Shown one piece after another: positions 46,757-55,026 of a DNA stretch of 64,000 bases (position 1 is the first letter of the stretch; each line of letters starts with the position of its first letter). The notes below the pieces were generated by a model, which ran no database searches, was not told the DNA's origin, and worked only from the letters and a program-made list of their open reading frames with translations. Origin of the DNA: Bacteroidota bacterium (lineage in GTDB: Bacteria > Bacteroidota > Bacteroidia > UBA8524); assembly GCA_008933805.1 (NCBI GenBank), contig WBUH01000005.1, positions 62,001 through 126,000 of the forward strand, in the 5' to 3' direction. The translations under genes and the position numbers were made by a program.

Positions 46757-47896
46757 TTATTTACGGTCCTTCAAATAGCCTTGGTATTCTGCTGATTCTT
46801 TAAAATCAGGAAAATCATCAGCGTTAAAGAATTCAAGCGGGTTTTGGCCGGTTGCTTTTTCCCATTTTTTAAGCGTTTCAACCGCCAAAGGGTATTTGCC
46901 ATTGGCAGCCAACAGCGACACATAGGTTGGGTAAGCATCTGCACTTTTAGGGAAGTTTGCCAAATACCTTTTCAGGCTGGCTTCTGCCTTTTCGTAATCA
47001 TCTAAATACGTGTAAATATTCCCTCTATATTGCTCAAGGTAGGTATCACCACCCACTAAACTATCGGTTTTGTTAACCGCACTCAACGCCCCTTCATAAT
47101 CTTCTTCTAAAAAATACTTGTCTATCATCATCAGGCTAAGGCCGGGTTCGTTTGGAAATGCGGCATAATAATCATCCATTGCGGCCTTATATTCTTCGAT
47201 ACTGACGCTTTGAGCAGCATTAAGGCGCATTCCCAAGAACATTTTTTGCTTTTTGTTTTCGGGTGAAAGTTTGTTGTATTCAGCTAAAACAACCTCAAAT
47301 TTTCCTTCGTTTTTGGCCTTTGTCATAGTTTTTACAGCTTTGACAGTTTTCTCAAGCCCTTTGTCAGAAGCACCAAACCCATCGGGCATGGCTGAAATTA
47401 GCAAAGACCCTATAATATTAGACATATTATCGACCATACTAAAGGTATATAAATCTCCAATTTTTACTTCTCCCTTTTTGTTTTTTATAACAGCGAAGTC
47501 AAAATAATTTAACCCTCCTGAAACAAGCTCTGCCCTGAACATGATGCTGTATTTTCCGCTGTTCTCTCTTATCCGTAAGAAATCAAACGTTGTAGTTTGT
47601 TCAGCAATTCTTGCAAACAAACCTGCCTCTGCCAAACCTTCTTTCATGCCACCAACAAAAGATGCTTTTTCATCTTTGGTTAATTTTAAATCTTTTGTTG
47701 CTCTTTCGGCCAGTTCATCAACATCAAAAAACGAAGTTTCAATCTTTTGCCACTGGCCTGCTTTTGCCAATGAATCAATCCTGTTTCCCAGTTTTTGGGC
47801 TTCGACAAACGATACTTTGCCTTGTGCATTTACATGCAGGCTTACAAACAATAGAACTATGCCAGCCAGTACGGCTAAAGGGCTACGGGTATTCAT
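46757..47896 (-). CDS. Exported TPR protein
   Basis: 379 residues with a signal peptide ending VSLHVNAQ. The middle contains a beta-rich domain of unknown kind (TFDFLRIRENSGKYSIMFRA). The C-terminal 100 residues are TPR-like helices (YLEQYRGNIYTYLDDYEKA, ADAYPTYVSLLAANGKYPLA). It is probably periplasmic and protein-binding. It stands apart from the next cluster by a 138-bp gap with a hairpin repeat. Confidence 0.75.
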   Translation of the reverse strand: MNTRSPLAVLAGIVLLFVSLHVNAQGKVSFVEAQKLGNRIDSLAKAGQWQKIETSFFDVDELAERATKDLKLTKDEKASFVGGMKEGLAEAGLFARIAEQTTTFDFLRIRENSGKYSIMFRAELVSGGLNYFDFAVIKNKKGEVKIGDLYTFSMVDNMSNIIGSLLISAMPDGFGASDKGLEKTVKAVKTMTKAKNEGKFEVVLAEYNKLSPENKKQKMFLGMRLNAAQSVSIEEYKAAMDDYYAAFPNEPGLSLMMIDKYFLEEDYEGALSAVNKTDSLVGGDTYLEQYRGNIYTYLDDYEKAEASLKRYLANFPKSADAYPTYVSLLAANGKYPLAVETLKKWEKATGQNPLEFFNADDFPDFKESAEYQGYLKDRK

Positions 47897-47962
47897 ACAG
47901 CAATACTATGGTTTATTTGTTAATTTTTGATTTGAAAAACGATAGAAACACTACTACTATAT

Positions 47963-48012
47963 AACCACAAAGGCACAAAGACACACTAATTTAGTGCCTT
48001 TGCGCCTTTGTT
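47963..48012. repeat. CACAAAGGCAC-type hairpin
   Basis: AACCACAAAGGCACAAAG and CTTTGCGCCTTTGTT-like arms pair imperfectly around ACACACTAATTTAGTG. It stands between two minus-strand genes and matches the family at 43028 and 57939. Confidence 0.7.
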
Positions 48013-48034
48013 AATGGCTGCTTGTTGAGATGGA

Positions 48035-49930
48035 TTATTTCTTGGGTTTGTAATACAAATTAAACAACGGAATATCCCACACAAGAGATACCTGATAGCG
48101 CCAGCTATTTTCTGTATAGGTAGCACCCGAAGCCGAAATGGTTTGCAGTGGTGGTGTTTTTTGTATGCCACCCATTAGGGTTAGCGGCGTGTTGAACAAT
48201 CTATTAAAGCCTAACATGATACCGGGTGCAAATATGTTTGACAGTTTTACGGCGGGTAATGCAGCTGTTGAGGTGTCGCTCAGTCGGTATGCGCCAAATG
48301 CACCAATATCTACTATAGGTACAAATACAGAAATGGCTCCTAATACTTTGTTGCTACCCAAACCAAATGAAAAATTAGGGCCCACGGGCAAGCTAAGTCC
48401 CGCCGATTTTTTTGCGCTGTCGGTTTGGTCGGTTTTCCAAGCATAAAACCCTCCTATGTATGAGTTAAGGGTAAGCAAGCGGGCAGTTTTAGCCTTCATG
48501 GTACTACTACCGCTGGGTAGTATATATGTTTCTAATACGGCGGCCATTTGCTGCGATGTTTGGGCCTCAACCATGGCAGCCATAAACGTACCGTAACGCA
48601 ATAATAGCTGTACAACGGGTTTTGACATTACAGCCCCGTTGCTGTCTATAATATTTATAGTGGTTACCAAATTGGTAATGGCTCCTGTGTAGTTACCCTC
48701 GTTCACATTTAAATAAATATTGCCTAAGTTTTGGCTCACCGCGTAGTATTGATTAATACGGTTATCAATGTTTAGATGAAAGATGGTATCTACGCTGGTG
48801 GCAAGGGTTTTAATTAACGAGGTGTACGACTCGTAATAATCATAGTACTTGTTATATCCTTTAAGTGAAGTATCGGCTTTGTATTGGGCTACCAGTTCTT
48901 CAACTTCATTTACAGCAGATGAAACCAGTACTACCATATCGGCAATCTTATTCAACTGGTTGTTTACGCCCAACGTATCTAATTCAGCTTGCAGGGTTTT
49001 GCCGCCACCCAATTCAATTTTTGCCGAGGTTTGATACAACAGCCCCACATAAATACGCAAGGCTGCAGGGTTGTTTACAAGTTTTTTCACACTGTCCATG
49101 CCTACCCATGCACCTTCAACTGCGTTTACTGAGTTTTGCAACGATTTTGCTATCAACCCAACGGTTTTAAACAGGCCGTCGATGCCTTTTGAGCCTGAGC
49201 CTGCTGCATCAGCTATACCTGATATTACAGCCGCGGGCGATTTATCATGCGATACCAGCTTTGAAGTTATTAAGGCTGCGCCAACAACGGCTGCTACTTC
49301 GGGGGCTTTGTTTAAATACTCTTTAAATTTTGGTGAGTTTAAAAGCGTTTCAACCTTTTGATACAAGTTTCTGTAGTCGGTATTAAAGGCTTGGCGCAAT
49401 GCCGGAATGTATGATTCATAATCATAAATATCTTGGTCGATTGTGGTAAGCAACATGTAGGTGTTGGGGAACAATTTTTCCAACTCAGGGGTTTTCTTCA
49501 ATTGTTCTTCAAACTCTTCAAAAAACTGTTGATTCAGTTCGGTTTTCAATCGGTTCACCACTACAATAGCCAACGCATCGGCAAGATTGGTAACGTTTAG
49601 GCCGCCTACATAGTTAAGCGCATCGCCCACAAAGGCTTGGCCTGTTGCTGCCGCGGCCTGCCAGTTAAAAGCATCGCCGCCGCCACTCACTGTTAAAAAA
49701 GGATTTTCGGCAAAGGCATCGCGTAAATCACTTTTTATGTTGTTTACATCCGATTGGTAATACTTATCCAGTATCGTAAATACGCTGTCATCGGAGCGCT
49801 TAAGGGCTACCTGTCCTGCATCAATGGATGCCACCGAACGGGAAAGCCGCAATGCATCTTCTACCATCGACTGGGAAAAGGCCGTCAGTCCTGTTAAACA
49901 TGCAACTAAAAGTGTTAGAAGTTTTTTCAT
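48035..49930 (-). CDS. Exported protein with barrel-like C-terminus (631 aa)
   Basis: A signal peptide (MKKLLTLLVACLTGLTAFSQ) is followed by about 430 residues of long helices (QLKKTPELEKLFPNTYMLLT, YKADTSLKGYNKYYDYYE). Then come strand-like segments, GLGSNKVLGAISVFVPIVDI, LSNIFAPGIMLGFNRLFNTP and a C-terminal WRYQVSLVWDIPLFNLYY, as in outer-membrane proteins. No known domain. It starts 2 bp after the stop of the subtilisin-like gene, so the three genes from 52310 form one operon. The role is open; an outer-membrane partner of the protease is inferred. Confidence 0.72.
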   Translation of the reverse strand: MKKLLTLLVACLTGLTAFSQSMVEDALRLSRSVASIDAGQVALKRSDDSVFTILDKYYQSDVNNIKSDLRDAFAENPFLTVSGGGDAFNWQAAAATGQAFVGDALNYVGGLNVTNLADALAIVVVNRLKTELNQQFFEEFEEQLKKTPELEKLFPNTYMLLTTIDQDIYDYESYIPALRQAFNTDYRNLYQKVETLLNSPKFKEYLNKAPEVAAVVGAALITSKLVSHDKSPAAVISGIADAAGSGSKGIDGLFKTVGLIAKSLQNSVNAVEGAWVGMDSVKKLVNNPAALRIYVGLLYQTSAKIELGGGKTLQAELDTLGVNNQLNKIADMVVLVSSAVNEVEELVAQYKADTSLKGYNKYYDYYESYTSLIKTLATSVDTIFHLNIDNRINQYYAVSQNLGNIYLNVNEGNYTGAITNLVTTINIIDSNGAVMSKPVVQLLLRYGTFMAAMVEAQTSQQMAAVLETYILPSGSSTMKAKTARLLTLNSYIGGFYAWKTDQTDSAKKSAGLSLPVGPNFSFGLGSNKVLGAISVFVPIVDIGAFGAYRLSDTSTAALPAVKLSNIFAPGIMLGFNRLFNTPLTLMGGIQKTPPLQTISASGATYTENSWRYQVSLVWDIPLFNLYYKPKK

Positions 49931-49932
49931 AA

Positions 49933-50976
49933 TTAAGTGGTTTTATAGATAGTTATTTCAGTGCTGCTCGGAGACACTATGGTTGAAATATTTGCTGCAA
50001 TTTCTTTTATACGGCCCAGTACGTACTCTCTTTTTGTTTTACCTGCGGGAATAGTTTCTGTAGCCAATATGGATGCCGCTATACTACTGACAAGGCCTGT
50101 GTATGCACTTGTGCTGCTTGTGGTGGCGGTAAAACTTCCGTCAATTGCGGCGGCTTGCAGGTTTGCATTGTAAAACAACAAATCAACACGCGGGTTAACT
50201 GTTTTACCTATATCTTCGGCCAACAGGGTGCCCACACTTATTACATTACTATTTAGGGCTGGATAATTTATCACACTGCCGAATACTTTATCCCTATCGC
50301 CCGCCGCGGCAACAATTACAATACCTGTGGCTGCCAACTTATTAATTTTAGCTTCGATGGTTTCGTTATTGGTATAATTCACCTCGCTGTATTGTCGTCG
50401 GCTAATATCAAGGCTAAGGTTAATTATATCGGGTTTCACCTGCGGTAATAGCTCAATTACTTTATCAAGGCCTTGGGCAAGATTTTGACCGGTAGAAATA
50501 TTATCGTCGGTTAACACCTTTATAGAAATAATATCTGCCGCAGGCACAGTGCCGGCCATTAATCCGGCCATTGCAGTACCATGTCCTTGCTTATCTGCAA
50601 TTGCAAGTGGGGGCACAGCGTATGCAAGGTTTTGGTATTTATTAAACACGGATTTTAAAAACGGATGTGTGGAGTTAATTCCGGTATCCAGCAATGCAAC
50701 GGTAATCCCTTTGCCTTTGCTGTCTTTCCATGCTTGCGGCATATTTACTATGCGGTTTGCATAGTTAGTAAGCGCATTATAGTTTGTTGCTCCGCTCCAA
50801 AAGAAGTTTCCATCGGTGCTTTTGAGCCATGTATCTACCCCTTCTATCAGTTGCCCTTGCAGCACCTCCACAACCTCTATTGAATCACCCGGAGACAGGT
50901 AGCCGCTTTTATTATCAGGCAGCGTTTGCGGAGTATTTAACCTGCGGTTGAGGTATGTGGTTACGGTTACTTTCAT
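49933..50976 (-). CDS. Subtilisin-like (S8) protein with atypical active site
   Basis: 347 residues. An N-terminal SH3-like part (DSIEVVEVLQGQLIEGVDTW) is followed by the S8 domain. Asp97 lies in VALLDTGINSTHP and His132 in KQGHGTAMAGLMAG, both clear. The Ser region is degenerate: TSSTSAYTGLVSS stands where GTSxAAP is expected, with Ser290 the likely nucleophile. The oxyanion Asn position reads AAAGDRD, with Asp instead of Asn. It has no signal peptide, so it is cytoplasmic unless exported by a partner. It may be a weak or specialised protease, or inactive. It lies 2 bp from both neighbours. Confidence 0.82.
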   Translation of the reverse strand: MKVTVTTYLNRRLNTPQTLPDNKSGYLSPGDSIEVVEVLQGQLIEGVDTWLKSTDGNFFWSGATNYNALTNYANRIVNMPQAWKDSKGKGITVALLDTGINSTHPFLKSVFNKYQNLAYAVPPLAIADKQGHGTAMAGLMAGTVPAADIISIKVLTDDNISTGQNLAQGLDKVIELLPQVKPDIINLSLDISRRQYSEVNYTNNETIEAKINKLAATGIVIVAAAGDRDKVFGSVINYPALNSNVISVGTLLAEDIGKTVNPRVDLLFYNANLQAAAIDGSFTATTSSTSAYTGLVSSIAASILATETIPAGKTKREYVLGRIKEIAANISTIVSPSSTEITIYKTT

Positions 50977-50978
50977 GG

Positions 50979-52310
50979 TTATGCTTTAGGGTTAACTGCT
51001 TCACCTGTTGCTGTGCTTTCTTTGTTTTTTGACGATTCGGCAGTTGATATTCCCGAACGCAAACGTATGAACTTATTTAATAAGTCAAACCAAAATGGTG
51101 CTCCTAATGATATGGCAAAGGCCGTAAGTACCCAGCCCAAAGCACGTTTCCACCAGCTTGCCTGACTCATTACCCCGAAAAACTTACTTATTGTGAACCG
51201 TTGACAGTACTTTACTTTATCATCAATTACGGCAATGTCTGATTTTAATAACATAGCTGAATCAAGCAGTTTTGTTTTTGCCGCTTTTTTACTGCTGTCA
51301 CTCGGCAACATACTGTCGGTATCTATTTTTTTAACCCGTACTTCTATCGAGTCAAGCAGCTTTTTCTTATCAGTCCTTACAACCATCGCTGAGTCGGCTT
51401 TTTTGCGACATTCGCCATAGCACCACATCCATTCGTCATCCCACCCGTTGCCTAATATTTTTTGTGAGGCTGCAATATCCTGTTTGGTTTGTTTAATCAC
51501 CTCACCTGATATGCTATCCCCTATCTCCTTGCCATCATAATTCTTCTGCACGGCAATGGCAAGCTCTACCATATTTTGTCGGGCTTCCCTATTGGTAGAT
51601 AAGAAACTTGCAATTTTAAGAGTGTCCACATTAAACGCTATGGCTATCAGCATACCAATGCCAAACAACCACACCTGTATGTTACGCTTGTACCAAACGG
51701 TGGTTTGTTTCATCATATCATCGTACCACGTTTGCAACGATTTTTTAAATTTATCAATATCGTTGTTGGCAGTAAGCAATAACCTTTTCAGGTAGTAGAC
51801 GGTGTCTTCTTCTATCAATACAATATTACCGCCGTTTACTTTAAACGTTGTGGTGATTGATACCCCATTGCCGGCCAAGGGTACGGGGCTTGATGAAAGT
51901 GTTTTTTCAATTACTGTTGCCGGGTTGGATGCAGGGGTATAATTCCCGCCTACTAAAATATCAGTTATTACTTCGGCGAATTTTTCGGAGGCAATGCTAT
52001 CGGGTAATCGGTGCCATTGGCCTTCGCCTAAGTATTTTATACCGGGGTGGGCATAAAATGCTTCGGCTAATGTACCGTCGTAGCTGCGGCTGTTAAAGGC
52101 GGCAATAGTAAAAGCACGATTCACCAATCCTTTGATTGACAGCTTGTTTACCTTTGTTTCATCGGTAAGCATCTGCACAATAGCCCTTTTAAGATTGCGG
52201 GCCCTGAAACCAAACCATGTAGAAAAACCTTCTTGCACAATGGTGGTTAGCAAGCTATACAACAAATACACCAGTATCAGCCCTACCGTAACATCAATTG
52301 CAATCAACAT
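50979..52310 (-). CDS. Membrane protein of the protease trio (443 aa)
   Basis: One N-terminal helix (VTVGLILVYLLYSLLTTIV), a central helix near residue 215-235 (QVWLFGIGMLIAIAFNVDTL) and a C-terminal helix (ALGWVLTAFAISLGAPFWF) flank two soluble domains. WYDDMMKQTTVWYKRNIQVW precedes the central helix, as in a family of conserved membrane proteins of unknown function that I have seen in several phyla. A coiled region of about 100 residues (CYGECRKKADSAMVV and following) lies between. It heads the operon of three, 90 bp after the DUF2063 gene, and so could share the RiPP cluster's transcript. Confidence 0.75.
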   Translation of the reverse strand: MLIAIDVTVGLILVYLLYSLLTTIVQEGFSTWFGFRARNLKRAIVQMLTDETKVNKLSIKGLVNRAFTIAAFNSRSYDGTLAEAFYAHPGIKYLGEGQWHRLPDSIASEKFAEVITDILVGGNYTPASNPATVIEKTLSSSPVPLAGNGVSITTTFKVNGGNIVLIEEDTVYYLKRLLLTANNDIDKFKKSLQTWYDDMMKQTTVWYKRNIQVWLFGIGMLIAIAFNVDTLKIASFLSTNREARQNMVELAIAVQKNYDGKEIGDSISGEVIKQTKQDIAASQKILGNGWDDEWMWCYGECRKKADSAMVVRTDKKKLLDSIEVRVKKIDTDSMLPSDSSKKAAKTKLLDSAMLLKSDIAVIDDKVKYCQRFTISKFFGVMSQASWWKRALGWVLTAFAISLGAPFWFDLLNKFIRLRSGISTAESSKNKESTATGEAVNPKA

Positions 52311-52400
52311 ACTTTTAGTTTTAAATTTTACATTTCAGCAAACAATTATGGTAGCAAGTTACTAATATCTGCATAGGTTATCTCTATGAATTACTACGTA

Positions 52401-53258
52401 TTAAACAGTAACAAAAAACCCTGATTCTATCCATTTGCTGCGCCACACCGGCCAAAGAGTTTGCAAGCCTTCCCATTCAATATTGTTTTGTACGGCAAAC
52501 TGTTGCAAGGCTTGGGTTACAGGTTGCGGGTATTGCTGCAAATACGTTAGAAATTTATGTTGGAGGGGATTGAGGTGAAACAGCCCTATCTGATAGTCTT
52601 TGCGGGTTACAGCCAAATAACTGTCAGATGGGAAGGGCAATGACGGATTTTCGTTTTTGTGTACTGCTTGCAAATACTGGGCAGTAGGAAAACGGAAACT
52701 GAATAGGTACAACGACGGTATAAGTTTCAGACTCTCGTCGTTGGTGGTATCGGCAGCATAGTGTATGCCTTGCGGCGTTTCTTCGTCAAATATTTGCAGC
52801 AGGGCGTATTCCAATTGAGCCAATTCTATCATAAAATCAGGCCAATCTTCGCGCTCATTTTCGGGGGCATTTGCATCGGGGCGGGTTTGCTGCAAAAAGG
52901 CGGCAAAGCGTTTGCCCAAATCGGCAAGGGTATAACTTACAGAGGGGTATTGTTGCAGGTATTCATCGGCAAATGCCTGAAACAATTCCTCGCCCAAAGC
53001 GTACTGCAATCCTTTGAATTGGCCTGCCATGCAATCGCGCAAGCGGGCAAGGTAGCCGCGTTGGTAAATGGCCAATCGCTGCCTGCCGTTAAGGCGTGAT
53101 GAAGGGGCAATAATGTTTTCTATATCGCCTTGCAGGTGTTGGGGCAGCAATTCTGAAGGATGGCCGCCGGGGTTGCCCAACGGGTTCACCAATACAGTTT
53201 GCATCCATTGCTGTACAAGGCTAAGAGGGATATTTTTATCAGCTTCTTCTGCGGTCAT
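52401..53258 (-). CDS. DUF2063 (HvfC/BufC-like) RiPP partner protein
   Basis: A 285-residue protein. [20 protein letters not shown] is the diagnostic opening of DUF2063, and [20 protein letters not shown] with [14 protein letters not shown] complete the N-terminal domain. DUF2063 proteins accompany DUF692 enzymes and bind the precursor. Its start overlaps the MNIO stop by 4 bp (ATGA), so the pair is translated together. Confidence 0.9.
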   Translation of the reverse strand: MTAEEADKNIPLSLVQQWMQTVLVNPLGNPGGHPSELLPQHLQGDIENIIAPSSRLNGRQRLAIYQRGYLARLRDCMAGQFKGLQYALGEELFQAFADEYLQQYPSVSYTLADLGKRFAAFLQQTRPDANAPENEREDWPDFMIELAQLEYALLQIFDEETPQGIHYAADTTNDESLKLIPSLYLFSFRFPTAQYLQAVHKNENPSLPFPSDSYLAVTRKDYQIGLFHLNPLQHKFLTYLQQYPQPVTQALQQFAVQNNIEWEGLQTLWPVWRSKWIESGFFVTV

Positions 53259-54199
53259 TCAGTACTTACAATTTCGGGAACCATAAAGCTTAGGGGATTT
53301 GAAACCGTTTGAGGTTCAGCCGCCCCTGCTGCTGTTTTTATAAAGCCTTCAGGCAAGCCGTTCATAAATTGTTGGGCTTTCAATAATTCGGCGTGGTATT
53401 CATCAAACGGCGGAATGTTACTATCCCACTCCAGCAACAACGATGTGCCGCCCGTACGTTGCCACGCAAGGCTAAACAACTCCCACACGCCGGGTATTAC
53501 CTGCCTGTCGTGGGTATCAATAATGTGTGTACCACAGTATTGATGGCCTGCTAAGTGCATTTGCACAATACGGTCGTGGGGCAGGTTTTCAATGTATTCA
53601 ACCGCGTCCATATCATTGTTATAGCAGGTAACGTAAACATTGTTCACATCCAGCAGCAACCCGCAACCGGTTTCATCGGTAAGGGCAGTAAGAAACTCCC
53701 ACTCTGGTATGCTTGAGTGCTTAAACGCCAAATAGGTACTGGGATTTTCAAGCACTAACGGACGCTCAAGGTAGTCTTGAACTATTTTTATACGGTCGGA
53801 TATGTGTTTTAAACTTTCAAAAGTAAGGGGCACGGGCAACAGGTCGTGGGTATTTACTCCCAGCACTCCCGTCCAGCAAAGGTGGTCGCTAATCCAAGCG
53901 GGATTCACCTCGGCTGCCAGCTTTTTCAATTTCCCCAAATAGTCAAAATCAACAGGGTCGGTGCTACCAATGGATAACGAAACCCCGTGCATGGCAATGG
54001 GATACCGCTCTGCCACCTGTCGTAAAATATGACGCGGGCGGCCGCCTGTATCCATAAAATTTTCTGAAATAATCTCAAACCAATCAACGGCGGGCCAATG
54101 CTCGGTAATGTGGTTAAAGTGTACGTTACGCAAACCTAAGCCTAACCCAATATTGGGCAGCCGGCTCAGCATTTGTGCATACTCTTGGGTTGTTTTCAT
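53255..54199 (-). CDS. DUF692 multinuclear iron oxidative enzyme (MNIO)
   Basis: A 314-residue TIM-barrel enzyme. [14 protein letters not shown] opens the family. Putative metal ligands lie in [11 protein letters not shown] (Glu), [11 protein letters not shown] (His), [10 protein letters not shown] (Asp, His), LVLENPSTY (Glu), [10 protein letters not shown] (Asp), [11 protein letters not shown] (His), IDTHDRQV (Asp, His) and [10 protein letters not shown] (Glu). MNIOs use two or three irons and O2 to alter Cys side chains in ribosomal peptides (methanobactin, 3-thiaGlu, bufferins). A Cys-rich gene lies directly upstream and DUF2063 downstream, which makes this a RiPP enzyme with high probability. 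Confidence 0.93.
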   Translation of the reverse strand: MKTTQEYAQMLSRLPNIGLGLGLRNVHFNHITEHWPAVDWFEIISENFMDTGGRPRHILRQVAERYPIAMHGVSLSIGSTDPVDFDYLGKLKKLAAEVNPAWISDHLCWTGVLGVNTHDLLPVPLTFESLKHISDRIKIVQDYLERPLVLENPSTYLAFKHSSIPEWEFLTALTDETGCGLLLDVNNVYVTCYNNDMDAVEYIENLPHDRIVQMHLAGHQYCGTHIIDTHDRQVIPGVWELFSLAWQRTGGTSLLLEWDSNIPPFDEYHAELLKAQQFMNGLPEGFIKTAAGAAEPQTVSNPLSFMVPEIVSTE

Positions 54200-54247
54200 G
54201 GCAATTAAACACTCTTTGGCTTTAGCAACTACTACTCTTCCTTATTT

Positions 54248-54288
54248 AAAAAATAGTAAACAGGGCGGCTATTACTGCCCTGTTTACT
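54248..54288 (-). terminator. Internal terminator between precursor and MNIO
   Basis: AGTAAACAGGGC (54255-54266) pairs perfectly with GCCCTGTTTACT (54277-54288) around a 10-base loop. On the minus strand the stem is followed by ATTTTTTAAATAAG. It lies in the 158-bp gap after the precursor gene and ahead of the enzyme genes, so part of the transcripts should stop here, giving more precursor than enzyme. Confidence 0.85.
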
Positions 54289-54357
54289 GCCCTTTCGGGT
54301 GATTGATTTTTCTTACAACTTATTCCACTTGCAAAGCAATGCATCGATTTGATATCG

Positions 54358-54993
54358 TTATATATTGGGATTAGTCTTGCACACATTGGCATCAGTGCTT
54401 GGGCTTTCTGCCTTGCTACCGCAAAGCACGCTGCACTTGCTTTCTTTTAAACCAAAGGTACAATTCATATCCCCGCTACTACCGCAAGCATCGTAAGGGC
54501 CAAGGCTTTTCAGCCACCACGATGGAGGGCCGTCAGGGAAACGGGGAGTTCCAAACTCGCGACCTTCGCTGGTAAGACGTTCTTCAAACAGTTTGCGGGC
54601 AAGTTTCCAAACACTCTGTCCGGTATTTGTACCCTGTGTACTGATGCGCTCGGCTTGTATGGGGGTAGCACAACTTCCTTTCCATGCACAATCGTTTGAG
54701 CCGGGTTTCTCTTGTTCTTCGGCACTGCCGTATAATCCGCAACCGCCTTGTCCCCTGCAATTGTTAAGGGTGTGGCACACGTGCGTAGTGGTTGAGCAAA
54801 AGCCTGTACCTGCACAACTGTTGGTGCCAAAACGATCGTGGCCTTGGCAGGCGTTTAAGCCCATGCAAGCATGCAGCTCTAACGGAACAAAGGTGGTGGT
54901 GCTTGATGTTGTTGACGGTGTTGTTGACGAACTGCCGCAGCCATTACTTCCACTGCTGCCGCAACCGTTGCTATAATATATCCTGTTAATCAT
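54358..54993 (-). CDS. Cys-rich candidate RiPP precursor (bufferin-like)
   Basis: 211 residues with 16 Cys and no signal peptide. An N-terminal NGCGSSGSNGCGSSS stretch and Ser/Thr linker are followed by the core region at about 40-86. In it Cys occur as HACMGLNACQG, NSCAGTGFCST and HVCHTLNNCRGQGGCG, the GxNxC/CxGxGGC pattern that I know from MNIO-linked precursors of the BufA2 type. NDCAWKGSC and a helical part with WKLARKLFEERL follow. A C-terminal Cys group (YDACGSSGDMNC, KCSVLCGSK) ends it. It is the second gene of the cluster, between the ferritin-like and MNIO genes. It is much longer than usual bufferins. The precursor role is inferred. Confidence 0.8.
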   Translation of the reverse strand: MINRIYYSNGCGSSGSNGCGSSSTTPSTTSSTTTFVPLELHACMGLNACQGHDRFGTNSCAGTGFCSTTTHVCHTLNNCRGQGGCGLYGSAEEQEKPGSNDCAWKGSCATPIQAERISTQGTNTGQSVWKLARKLFEERLTSEGREFGTPRFPDGPPSWWLKSLGPYDACGSSGDMNCTFGLKESKCSVLCGSKAESPSTDANVCKTNPNI

Positions 54994-55026
54994 GGGTGTA
55001 TATTTATTTTATGCGTTGATAATGGA

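Noticed and set aside
52401-54199. Classical methanobactin operon
   Set aside because: The precursor is too long and its Cys pattern differs, and MbnC is not DUF2063; only the MNIO relation is kept.
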